A stretch of DNA of 14,970 nt from an uncultured Eubacteriales bacterium (GCA_900551145.1 URUQ01000016.1:1-14970); one strand, 5' to 3'. Numbered from the stretch's first letter, positions 1 to 6,809 are shown. A program made the numbers and translations. Notes: generated by a model not told the origin, from the letters alone.

Positions 1-6
1 TCCTTA

Positions 7-40
7 CGTCATTCCGAGCGTAAGCGTGGGAATCTAGACG
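7..40. repeat. Imperfect inverted repeat, CATTCC...GGAAT type
   Basis: CGTC at 7-10 plus ATTCC at 11-15 pair with GGAAT at 29-33 plus GACG at 37-40, with CTA bulged on the 3' side. The core CATTCCGAGCG...GGAATCT resembles a short dispersed intergenic element I recall from many bacterial genomes; that recollection cannot be checked here. It lies downstream of mazG and adjoins the hairpin array at 70-169. No protein-coding signal covers it. Confidence 0.5.
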
Positions 41-69
41 CAAGTCGCATATAAAGATATTCCTCAACT

Positions 70-169
70 CGCACAAAGTGCGAATATCACTTTTGGCGCA
101 AGCCAAAAATATCACTCTCGCATAGCGAGAATATCACTGCGCCGATGGCGCAATATCACCCCGTAAGGG
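70..169. repeat. Array of variable-stem hairpins joined by a constant AATATCAC word
   Basis: Five small hairpins follow one another: CGCAC/GTGCG (70-82, loop AAA), TTTTGGC/GCCAAAA (91-108, loop GCAA), TCTCGC/GCGAGA (116-130, loop ATA), TGCGCC/GGCGCA (138-152, loop GAT) and CCC/GGG (160-169, loop GTAA). Each of the first four is followed by the same word AATATCAC (83-90, 108-115, 130-137, 152-159). Stem sequences differ completely while complementarity is kept, so structure rather than sequence seems conserved. In the mazG transcript the word reads GTGATATT. The array begins 8 bases past the mazG stop and could form its 3' untranslated region. Unit length is about 22 bases, far too short for CRISPR. 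Confidence 0.8.
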
Positions 170-176
170 CTTATGA

Positions 177-1220
177 TTAATCGTTTTTTTCTTGCTTTTT
201 AACTTGATTCCAAACGGCGTCCATTTCTTCGAGGGTGCAATCCTTCATTTCTTTGCCTTGTGCCTTGATTGCGTCCTCAACCGCTTTGAAACGACGGAAA
301 AACTTGTGATTTGCCTCGTGTAACGCCATTTCGGGATCTATCTTGTAAAAACGAAGCACGTTTACAACCGCAAAAAGCAAATCTCCCGCCTCTTCCGAGC
401 GATGCTCGGGGCTTGCCGTTTTAAGTTCTTGTGTCTCCTCCGCGACCTTGTCATAAGCACAAGACACGTCGTCCCAGTCAAAGCCGACTTTTTTGGCCTT
501 CTTTTGCAATTTTTCGGCGTAGAGTAAGCTCGGTAAATTCTTTGGTATTCTATTCATTTCGTCGGAAGCAGACGTATAGTGCTTTTCCTTCTTCTTTGCC
601 TCTTCCCAAAATACCAGTGCATCGTCGGCGTTGTCGGCGTGATTTGCGCCGAATATATGCGTGTGTCTGTCAATAAGTTTTCTGCAAAGACCGGATATCA
701 TGTCGGTATAATCGAATTCTCCGTTCTTTTGTGCAATCTCGGCGTGAAAAACCGCTTGCATAAGAATATCGCCACACTCTTCCTTCATCATTTCGGCGTT
801 CTTCATATCGATTGCCTCAATGAGCTCGTACGCCTCTTCGATGAGGTTGATACGAATACTTTCGTGCGTTTGCGCTCTATCCCACTCGCAACCGTCGTCG
901 GCGCGCAATCGGTGCATAATTTGTTCCAAATCGGAAAAATCAAAACGTTTGCACTCGGTAAGCGACATCGGTTCTATCATAAGAGTGTCAAAATCGCTCG
1001 GCAAATCGTTCACCGTCGTTTGCACGTCTTTGCCGTCGACTTCCACCGTCACGGCAACGTCGCCGTACGCGTCGAGAAGTTTCGTTTTGACTTTTTCAAC
1101 GTCCTTTGCTTCAATGCCGTCAACCACGAGCGCAATGCGCTTATTAAAAAAAGTCGTAGCCAAAAAGTCCGCGACTATGTAACGCTGATAAGATGATTTG
1201 AGAATTTGGTCAAGTTTCAT
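177..1220 (-). CDS. mazG: MazG-family nucleoside triphosphate pyrophosphohydrolase, YabN-like with shortened N terminus
   Basis: Hydrolyses non-canonical or stress-generated nucleoside triphosphates to monophosphate and pyrophosphate in the cytoplasm. Both MazG repeats look intact: the first has GCEWD (110-114, family usually GCPWD), QTHES (117-121), an E128-E129-xx-E132 metal motif and E147-E148-xx-D151; the second has E261-E262-xx-E265 and E276-E277-xx-D280. Residues 1-85 are not MazG. The stretch around LVVDGIEAKDVEKVKTKLLD (31-50) to FDTLMIEP (77-84) resembles the C-terminal part of the tetrapyrrole-methylase domain that precedes MazG in B. subtilis YabN (about 489 residues, versus 347 here), so the SAM-binding half is absent. 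The start has GGGAG at 1228-1232 and overlaps the flippase gene by 11 bases, implying translational coupling. Confidence 0.93.
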   Translation of the reverse strand: MKLDQILKSSYQRYIVADFLATTFFNKRIALVVDGIEAKDVEKVKTKLLDAYGDVAVTVEVDGKDVQTTVNDLPSDFDTLMIEPMSLTECKRFDFSDLEQIMHRLRADDGCEWDRAQTHESIRINLIEEAYELIEAIDMKNAEMMKEECGDILMQAVFHAEIAQKNGEFDYTDMISGLCRKLIDRHTHIFGANHADNADDALVFWEEAKKKEKHYTSASDEMNRIPKNLPSLLYAEKLQKKAKKVGFDWDDVSCAYDKVAEETQELKTASPEHRSEEAGDLLFAVVNVLRFYKIDPEMALHEANHKFFRRFKAVEDAIKAQGKEMKDCTLEEMDAVWNQVKKQEKND

Positions 1221-2790
1221 TTTTATACTCCCAGAAACGAATAACCCTATGCAACGCTCCGAGCAATCGTTTGAGCGGAAGATAAGGGATATCGTCTTTG
1301 CTTATAAGTCCGAACAGAAAAACCGTCCACACGTATACTACGGCACATATAATAGCACCGACGACGAGCGTAATCAAGTCGTTTTTCAAAAGCGTGGCAA
1401 CCATTGCCGACAATGCCATTATAACACCCGAAAGCAGATTTAAGCCAACGCTTTTTTCAAGATGCATTCCGCAAGTTTTGAAATACGCCACGTTCACGCC
1501 CAAAAGCGCAACCGCACTCATACTCAAAGAGGCAATCCCCACGCCGTTTATGCCTATATATCTCACCAGCACCAACGACAACACGATTTTGACACAAATC
1601 GCGCAAACGAGACTTAATACCGCATATTTTGTCTTATCAAGCGCCTGTAATAGTGAAACGTAAATCTGCATAACCGCAAGAAGCACGACGTTTGCCGACG
1701 TTATGCGAAGCAAATTTACAGCCACCGCAAGGTTTTCAAGCGACAAAGCGGGATATATAAGTCTTATAATATTTTCCGCAAATACGGCAAAGTAAAACGC
1801 AAACGGAACGCCCAAAAGATAAGCAAGTTTGACGCACAGTTTACTTTTTAGCATAACCGAGTCTATGTCGAGGCGCACCCTCGACGCGGACACCGACGGC
1901 ACGATTGCCACCGCAAGCGACATAATCGCGACTATCGGCATATTGATTAGTGAGTTTACCGGACCTGAAAAAATGCCGTATCTTGCAGTTGCCACCGACT
2001 GCGTGTGCCCGAAAATTTTGAGCATATTGACCACAATAACACTGTCAAAAAAGTTGGACAAAGGCATCAGGATTGCAACGATTGCAATGGGAAAAGCCAC
2101 TTTGAACATTGCCCTCGCATCGTCCGTGGTAACCCTAGATTTTTCTTTTTCGTCCTTGCGTCCGCGCACGAGATAGGTGATAAGCATATACACCACCGTC
2201 ACCGCTTCGCTTGCAGTGACTCCGAGCACCGCACCCGACACTCCGTATATCAACCCTTTTGGCATAAGAGCAATAGAGAGTCCTATGCCCAAAGACAGTT
2301 TGACCACTTGCTCCAAAACGTTGGAAACTGCGGTCGGCAGCATATACATTTGTCCTTGAAACCAACCGCGAAAACCCGATATTATCCCCGTCAAAATTAT
2401 GGCGGGCGCGATTATCATAAACCCCACGTAAGTGTCTTGATTGCCTTGCCATTTGGCAAGCGGTTTTGCAAGACAAAAAGTGAGCAACGCACAAAGCGTG
2501 CCCATCGCTAAAAGCACGAGCATAGCCGACGCGAGATATTTTTTGGTAGGCTCACCGAGCGCGCGCTTTTCTGCCACTATTCGAGAAAGCGCAGTGGGAA
2601 TACCCGCCGTTGCTAGCACCATGAAAAGCGCGTATACCGGGAATATCAACTGATACATTCCCATACCTTCCGCGCCGAGTATGTTTGTGAGCGGAACTCG
2701 ATAAAGCGCGCCGAGCATTTTTGCCACGACGCTTCCAATTGCAAGCACCGCCGCGCCCGACGTGATACGCTTGTTTACGGCTTTATTCAA
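1210..2790 (-). CDS. SpoVB/YabM-like polysaccharide or lipid flippase (MOP superfamily)
   Basis: Integral membrane protein of about 526 residues with some 14 hydrophobic segments, in the range of the SpoVB/MurJ/YtgP group that flips lipid-linked glycan precursors across the membrane. The N-terminal pattern SGAAVLAIGSVVAKMLGALYR followed by NILGAEGMGMYQL is typical of the family. The open frame extends upstream to a TTG at 2850, inside the spoVT coding region and without a ribosome site. I prefer the TTG at 2788-2790, which has GAGG at 2796-2799 five bases upstream. Its place between spoVT and mazG equals that of yabM in B. subtilis. The substrate, peptidoglycan lipid II or another glycan, cannot be told. 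It overlaps mazG by 11 bases. Confidence 0.9.
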   Translation of the reverse strand: MNKAVNKRITSGAAVLAIGSVVAKMLGALYRVPLTNILGAEGMGMYQLIFPVYALFMVLATAGIPTALSRIVAEKRALGEPTKKYLASAMLVLLAMGTLCALLTFCLAKPLAKWQGNQDTYVGFMIIAPAIILTGIISGFRGWFQGQMYMLPTAVSNVLEQVVKLSLGIGLSIALMPKGLIYGVSGAVLGVTASEAVTVVYMLITYLVRGRKDEKEKSRVTTDDARAMFKVAFPIAIVAILMPLSNFFDSVIVVNMLKIFGHTQSVATARYGIFSGPVNSLINMPIVAIMSLAVAIVPSVSASRVRLDIDSVMLKSKLCVKLAYLLGVPFAFYFAVFAENIIRLIYPALSLENLAVAVNLLRITSANVVLLAVMQIYVSLLQALDKTKYAVLSLVCAICVKIVLSLVLVRYIGINGVGIASLSMSAVALLGVNVAYFKTCGMHLEKSVGLNLLSGVIMALSAMVATLLKNDLITLVVGAIICAVVYVWTVFLFGLISKDDIPYLPLKRLLGALHRVIRFWEYKNET

Positions 2791-2830
2791 TCCGTCCTCG
2801 CCTTGCGTTATAACGCTTTTGCAACGCTTT

Positions 2831-3355
2831 TTAGTCAAGACTTGCCTCAATCAACCGTACGCAAAAGTGCAAATACGCTCTTGCGACGTCGCTGGGCAAA
2901 GAATCGATAAGCATCATCGCAGTGCCTATCAAATCACCGCCCACCACGACGGGTTCAACCACCATAAACGAACAAGCGCACGCTCTGTCCTCAAAGACGT
3001 GATTTAAGTCATCACCGTGAAGAATATCCGTCTTTCTCTCTCGCACGAGTGCGCAAAAAGAGTCGGTAAGGCGCGCGTTTTCGTACGTCTTTTTATTCTT
3101 TCCTTCGGCAACCGCCACTGCGTTTGCGCTTGCAAAAAGCACGTCGGCGTCAACCGCTTTGCCGAGTTCTCTCGCAACGGATTTTGCCTCCGACAACACG
3201 CTTTGAAATCCGCTATACCTACGAAGCGTGAGAGTATCACCGCTTGATGTAATTTCCATCTCATCCCCCACTTGAAGTCGCATGGTTTTGCGCATTTCTT
3301 TAGGGATGACGATACGTCCGAGTTCGTCTATTCTTCTTACAATTCCCGATGCCAT
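2831..3355 (-). CDS. spoVT: Stage V sporulation protein T, AbrB-type transcription factor
   Basis: DNA-binding regulator of forespore genes in endospore formers; in B. subtilis it modulates sigma-G-dependent genes. The product has 174 residues (B. subtilis SpoVT 178). Residues 1-47 form the swapped-hairpin AbrB domain, with GIVRRIDELGRIVIPKEMRK (4-23) almost identical to the family signature. Residues 55-174 match the expected GAF-like effector domain. The start ATG has GGAGG at 3360-3364, four bases upstream. It heads a cluster with the flippase and mazG, the same order as spoVT-yabM-yabN. No well-spaced sigma-A promoter was found upstream; a weak sigma-G-like arrangement is mentioned among rejected items. 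Identity is firm, but whether this organism sporulates is inference. Confidence 0.95.
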   Translation of the reverse strand: MASGIVRRIDELGRIVIPKEMRKTMRLQVGDEMEITSSGDTLTLRRYSGFQSVLSEAKSVARELGKAVDADVLFASANAVAVAEGKNKKTYENARLTDSFCALVRERKTDILHGDDLNHVFEDRACACSFMVVEPVVVGGDLIGTAMMLIDSLPSDVARAYLHFCVRLIEASLD

Positions 3356-3494
3356 ATAGCCTCCGTTTTATATAGTGTTTTCAAAACGGGTGCTTATATT
3401 CACTCTTAAAAATTTTCATTCTATCGCTCGTTTTATGCATCAAAATTTTTTAATTTGTCGCAGTATAGTTTTTTGCGATTTTACCTATAAATTG

Positions 3495-3523
3495 CCAAAA
3501 CGCACGATAATCGTGCGTTTTGG
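3495..3523 (-). terminator. Rho-independent terminator, possibly bidirectional
   Basis: A perfect 13-bp stem (CCAAAACGCACGA against TCGTGCGTTTTGG) with loop TAA. The CAAAAC and GTTTTG edges give a T-run on either strand. It follows the 94-residue gene ending at 3567 and precedes spoVT, so it separates the two minus-strand units. Confidence 0.75.
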
Positions 3524-3566
3524 TATAAACAAACTCAATATTTTGCATTTTGCAAAGCAAATCGTA

Positions 3567-3851
3567 TCAAATATAAAACTGTTTGGGCTTTTTGTTTTCA
3601 ACCACTCTTTCAAGCACGAAAGAGGTAAAATCCGCCTCTTCTATAAAGTCGCGCGGTATGTATTTAACGCGGTTGAAACGCTCGAAGTGCTTAAAGTGCG
3701 ACGGAAGCGAAATAGGCGTTGCTATATCCACTCTATACGCAATCTCTTGCAACATCTTTTGGAAATTGGACGGCGTGAGAGCAAGCTCGCTCTCGTAAAT
3801 AACGTCCTTTTTTATCTTGTCACCTTGCATCACTTTTGCCCAAATTTTCAT
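3567..3851 (-). CDS. Conserved hypothetical protein, 94 residues
   Basis: Small soluble protein, slightly basic, with no signal peptide or membrane segment. I cannot assign a family, but the ordered motifs LTPSNFQKMLQEI (25-37), ATPISLPSHFKHFERFN (44-60) and IPRDFIEEADF (65-75) have the look of a conserved clostridial protein rather than a chance frame. Its ATG shares one base with the TGA of the flavin reductase-like gene (TGATG at 3849-3853), and GAGG lies seven bases upstream inside that gene, so the two are coupled. The terminator at 3495-3523 closes the unit. A role linked to the flavoprotein is possible but unproven. Confidence 0.8.
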   Translation of the reverse strand: MKIWAKVMQGDKIKKDVIYESELALTPSNFQKMLQEIAYRVDIATPISLPSHFKHFERFNRVKYIPRDFIEEADFTSFVLERVVENKKPKQFYI

Positions 3852-4318
3852 CAGTATTCCTCAACTATTTCACCAAAATAAAAGGTGTGCAAATCCTCTT
3901 GCGGATACCACTTTTGCACTTTGGATATATCCATACCGTCCATAGACACTTTTCCTATAACCTTGCACTCGAAGTACTTTCTGCAACCGCCCACGAGATT
4001 TGAGTCAATGCTTTTTGCCTTGACTTTTTCAAGACCGCACTCCGCCCACTTATCATACTCTCTTCCGCTCTTCGTCCCGCAAAACTTGATTGCATCGAGC
4101 ATCTTGAAAGGATAGGGCACGCACACGGCAAAGCAACCCGTCTCGTCTATAAACTTTTTGGTATATCTACTCTCGCGCACGGGGACTACGAAAACCTTCT
4201 TGCCCCACATAACTCCGATCATTCCCCAGCTTGCAACCATAACGTTGTCGCCCGAGCACAAAAACGCACCCGTGGAAAACGCCGTATCCAAACAACTCAA
4301 ATCGTCAAATCTGTTCAT
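3851..4318 (-). CDS. Flavin reductase-like FMN-binding split-barrel protein
   Basis: Cytoplasmic 155-residue protein of the flavin reductase-like (FMN-binding split barrel) family; such proteins bind FMN and reduce flavin or a partner with NAD(P)H. The core is visible in the order expected: NVMVASWGMIGVMWGK (25-40), VFVVPVRESRYTKKFIDETG (42-61), the Cys- and Gly-containing segment 80-95 (CGTKSGREYDKWAECG), and a final strand HTFYFGEIVEEY (144-155). The frame is open to an ATG at 4333, but the ATG at 4316-4318 has AAGGAG seven bases upstream and is preferred. It is the first gene of a two-gene unit with the 94-residue protein. The natural electron acceptor is unknown. Confidence 0.85.
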   Translation of the reverse strand: MNRFDDLSCLDTAFSTGAFLCSGDNVMVASWGMIGVMWGKKVFVVPVRESRYTKKFIDETGCFAVCVPYPFKMLDAIKFCGTKSGREYDKWAECGLEKVKAKSIDSNLVGGCRKYFECKVIGKVSMDGMDISKVQKWYPQEDLHTFYFGEIVEEY

Positions 4319-4338
4319 ATCCGCTCCTTGCAAGAATT

Positions 4339-4368
4339 ATTATATGCAATCGCACCGTTTTGAGTCAA
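4339..4368 (-). promoter_or_regulatory. Sigma-A promoter for the flavin reductase-like gene
   Basis: On the minus strand TTGACT (4368-4363) and a consensus TATAAT (4344-4339) are separated by 18 bases. Transcription would start near 4332, giving a leader of about 14 bases that is little more than the AAGGAG ribosome site. This short leader supports the 4318 start. Confidence 0.75.
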
Positions 4369-4408
4369 ATGCGTTTGCCTTTTGCATTTTTATATGATAA
4401 CATAACAT

Positions 4409-4450
4409 CGATGGTGTCGGCAATACCCATCAATAAAAAAAACCGAGGTG
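4409..4450 (+). ncRNA. preQ1-I-type riboswitch, translational
   Basis: The segment folds as the class I preQ1 pseudoknot. P1 pairs GATGG (4410-4414) with CCATC (4427-4431). The loop UCGG (4417-4420) pairs with CCGA (4443-4446) in the 3' tail to form P2. An A-rich linker (4432-4442) joins them, and the ligand-contacting C follows the P2 strand (C4421). Element by element it lines up with the B. subtilis queC aptamer as I remember it, including the AGG end of the tail. The tail strand overlaps the GAGG ribosome site (4445-4448) of queT, so preQ1 binding should hide it. Upstream, TATGAT at 4393-4398 could be a -10 box but lacks a well-spaced -35. Confidence 0.85.
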
Positions 4451-4454
4451 AATT

Positions 4455-5006
4455 TTGAAAAAGTCCCTTATTTACGTGGCAAGGGCGGGTATTATCGCCG
4501 CTTTGTATTTTGCCCTATCCGTAGCACTGTCAGCAATATCGTTCGGTCCGATACAGTTTCGCATATCGGAAATTTTGGTTTTGCTTCCTCTCATCTTCCC
4601 CGAGGCAATCCCCGGACTTACGATAGGTTGTTTCTTCACCAACTTCTTTTTCTCCCCGTTCGGAGTGTACGATATGGTTCTCGGCACGCTTGCAACGCTC
4701 ATCGGCGCGGTCGGCACGTATCTGCTTAGAAGAAAGCCCTTGCTCTCCACCATACCGCCTATCCTTGCCAACACTCTGCTCGTTCCTCTCATATTTGTGC
4801 TCAACGACGCGTCGAGCGTGTATTATATCTCTATGTTCGAGATTTTGGCGTCCCAACTTATCACCTGCCTCGTTCTCGGGCTTCCCTTCACGTTCGCACT
4901 CAAAAAGGCGATGATAGCGGCGCACATTCCCCTTCCGCACCCGTCGAAATACGACACCGAGCCGTATAGACGTATTCCAAACGATGAGGAACACGACGAG
5001 GAATAA
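4455..5006 (+). CDS. queT: QueT family queuosine-precursor transporter (ECF substrate-binding S component)
   Basis: Membrane protein of 183 residues with about five to six hydrophobic segments that captures a queuosine precursor, probably preQ1, and works with the shared ECF energising module encoded elsewhere. The family signature is the run beginning FGPIQFRISEILVLLPL (30-46), continuing through IPGLTIGCFFTN (52-63) and YDMVLGTLATLIGA (72-85). The start is TTG with GAGG six bases upstream; no ATG is available at the right place, and the TTG frame begins MKKSLIYVARAG as expected. The last 20 residues are polar and acidic (EEHDEE end). The riboswitch directly upstream agrees with the assignment. 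It stands alone, with no queuosine synthesis genes beside it. Confidence 0.92.
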   Translation: MKKSLIYVARAGIIAALYFALSVALSAISFGPIQFRISEILVLLPLIFPEAIPGLTIGCFFTNFFFSPFGVYDMVLGTLATLIGAVGTYLLRRKPLLSTIPPILANTLLVPLIFVLNDASSVYYISMFEILASQLITCLVLGLPFTFALKKAMIAAHIPLPHPSKYDTEPYRRIPNDEEHDEE

Positions 5007-5360
5007 CCGACGCAAAAAACCAAGTATTCCCCGCGAAACAGACTTGCAAACCGCTCGCCATATAAAAACCCGACTTATATGACGATACACTTTACAAAGT
5101 TCGACTTATAAAACGGCACACTAAACGGCGTGCCGTTTCCTGTTGCGTAAATTCTCAGCATCACAATATCGATGCGCACGTTTTTCCTTTCGTCAAAATT
5201 CGACAATTTATGCAAACCGTGTCTGTCGCACAATCGCAAATAGGTATCGCACGCGCGCAAAACACTATATATTGAAATATACAAAGAAGGTTATTTTTTT
5301 GCTTTTCCCTTAAAATTTTTTGTGTTAACATTAAACTCCGTATAAAAAGAGGTAACCAAA
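5007..5360. other. Gene-poor gap between queT and the dnaD-like gene
   Basis: These 354 bases carry no intact gene that I can support. They contain a hairpin at 5111-5138 (AAACGGCAC against GTGCCGTTT, 10-base loop) that could weakly terminate queT, a minus-strand frame at 5075-5284 that may be a gene remnant, and an AT-rich segment 5265-5345 just before the dnaD-like gene. That segment presumably holds its promoter, but I find no well-spaced -35/-10 pair. Confidence 0.6.
5075..5284 (-). pseudogene. Possible remnant of a UPF0102/YraN-type endonuclease-like protein
   Basis: The minus-strand frame resembles the last third of UPF0102 (YraN) proteins: a helix VLRACDTYLRLCDRHG, a gap, VRIDIVMLRI in place of the family's RFDVV strand, and a closing FYKSNFV in place of the usual IKDAF-like end. 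The preceding part, which carries the catalytic EID and EVK motifs, is absent; upstream the frame runs into a TAA and AT-rich DNA. There is no ribosome site and the first codon would be TTG. It could equally be a chance frame, so this is a low-confidence call. Confidence 0.25.
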
Positions 5361-6809
5361 GTGAGTTTTGCAAGATTTTCAAGCGATTTTTTGATGGATA
5401 CGTTTACGCTCGTGGACAACTTGTTTATCAACGAGCATTTGCCCTATTGCGACGAGAAGCAAATCAAGGTGTATTTGTATGGTCTTTACCTTTGCTCCAA
5501 TCCGAGCAAGACCAACACCGTCGAAGAACTTTGCGCGCGCCTCGATATGACCGAGAGCGAGATTTTGTCCGCGTACGGTTATTTCGAAGATATGGGACTC
5601 GTGCAAATTCTGTCCAAGCAACCGCTCGAAGTGCAATATCTCAGTCTTAAACGCTCTATGCAAACGCCAAAAAAATACAAGAGCGAGAAGTGGAACGATT
5701 TCAACGCGCACCTTCAACAACTCTTTCCCGAGCGCATGCTCACGCCCAACGAATACAACGAGTATTATATGTTCCTTGACGAAAGCAAGCTCGAACAAGA
5801 CGCAATGCTTATGATTGTGCAATATTGCATCAACCTAAAAGGCATGAGCGTCAGATACCCCTACATTTTGACGGTGGCGCGCAACTGGGTTGCGGACGGC
5901 GTACGCACGGTTAGCGACGTAGAGGACAAACTCAACGAATACGACAAGCAGTCCGAGCAAATGCAAAAAGTGCTTGCTTCCCTCAATCGCAAAGGCGGAG
6001 CGGACCTCGAAGAAAAGCAAATGCTCCTCAAATGGACGAGAAGTTGGGGATACGAGCTCGACGCGATTCTCACTGCGTCGAAGACGCTCAAAGGCTCGAA
6101 AAACTTCAAAAAACTCGACCAAAAACTCGACGAGTTTTATAGAATGTCCATCTTCACCGCAGAGGAAATGCTCGACTATCAATCGCATCGCGAACACCTC
6201 AAAGACATTGCAATCGGCATCAACAAAAACCTCGGAGTGTACTACGAGTCCTTCGACCACGAAATCGAAGTGTATATCGTGCCGTGGACCGCAAAAGGCT
6301 TTGACGACGACGCTCTCAAAAAAATCGCACACCACTGCTTTATCAGCAACGTACGCACTCTCGACGGTATGAACACGGTTGTGGAAAAGTTTTATAAGCA
6401 AGGCTTGCTCACCTCGCAAAGCATTGACGAGTACTTGCAAGCACAAATCGAGCTTGACGTCAAAATCAAGAAGATTATCGAAAAGACGGGTCGCACGCGC
6501 TCGGTCACGAGTACAGACAGAGAATACTATCGCACCTGGACGGTCACGTGGGGATTTACCGACGACGTCATTTTGTACGCCTCGGAGCAAGCCGTGGGCA
6601 AGACCTACCCCACTCCGTTTATCAATCAACTGCTTTCTTCCTACAAGGCAAACGGCATAACGAGCGTGGAGCAAGCAAAGAAATTCACCCCGCAAAGCAC
6701 ATCTCAAAGCAAGCCTCGCGAGAAAGACTTCGACGAGCGCACTTATTCGCAAGAGGAGCTTCAATCGGTGATAACCAGCATAGACAGTTTGAAGGATATA
6801 GAGTGGTAA
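5361..6809 (+). CDS. DnaD-family replication initiation protein with four DnaD-like modules
   Basis: Likely primosomal protein that helps load the replicative helicase at origins or stalled forks. The product has 482 residues (B. subtilis DnaD 232, DnaB 472). Residues 1-100 look like the winged-helix oligomerisation domain. Then four segments share the DnaD C-domain outline of helix, a hydrophobic pair, helix, and a final GI/GV-T turn: about 125-192 (with YILTVARNWVADGVRTVSDV), 213-273 (WTRSWGYELDAI), 296-359 (WTAKGFDDDALKKI) and 385-442 (WTVTWGFTDDVI, ending ANGITSVEQA). The tail 443-482 is charged and probably flexible. The start is GTG with AGAGG eight bases upstream. The helicase-loader gene begins one base after its stop, so they form an operon. 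Confidence 0.85.
   Translation: MSFARFSSDFLMDTFTLVDNLFINEHLPYCDEKQIKVYLYGLYLCSNPSKTNTVEELCARLDMTESEILSAYGYFEDMGLVQILSKQPLEVQYLSLKRSMQTPKKYKSEKWNDFNAHLQQLFPERMLTPNEYNEYYMFLDESKLEQDAMLMIVQYCINLKGMSVRYPYILTVARNWVADGVRTVSDVEDKLNEYDKQSEQMQKVLASLNRKGGADLEEKQMLLKWTRSWGYELDAILTASKTLKGSKNFKKLDQKLDEFYRMSIFTAEEMLDYQSHREHLKDIAIGINKNLGVYYESFDHEIEVYIVPWTAKGFDDDALKKIAHHCFISNVRTLDGMNTVVEKFYKQGLLTSQSIDEYLQAQIELDVKIKKIIEKTGRTRSVTSTDREYYRTWTVTWGFTDDVILYASEQAVGKTYPTPFINQLLSSYKANGITSVEQAKKFTPQSTSQSKPREKDFDERTYSQEELQSVITSIDSLKDIEW

Noticed and set aside
70..169. CRISPR array
   Set aside because: The constant word is only 8 bases and the intervening segments are palindromes of 10-18 bases; CRISPR has repeats of 23 or more bases and non-palindromic spacers of about 30.
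579..1196. Plus-strand open frame of 205 codons opposite mazG
   Set aside because: It is the antisense shadow of a well-supported MazG reading frame; it has no ribosome site and an unnatural composition.
2791..2850. Upstream TTG start at 2850 for the flippase gene
   Set aside because: It lies inside spoVT without any ribosome site; the TTG at 2790 has GAGG at ideal spacing and leaves a 40-base gap after spoVT.
3371..3402. Sigma-G-type promoter for spoVT
   Set aside because: TGAATA (3402-3397) and CACTATA (3377-3371) resemble the two boxes, but the spacing is 19 and the -10 box deviates, so it is not supportable from sequence alone.
5111..5138. Terminator of queT
   Set aside because: The 9-bp hairpin has a 10-base loop and only three T residues after it, and lies 105 bases from the stop; kept as a note in the gap entry rather than as a feature.
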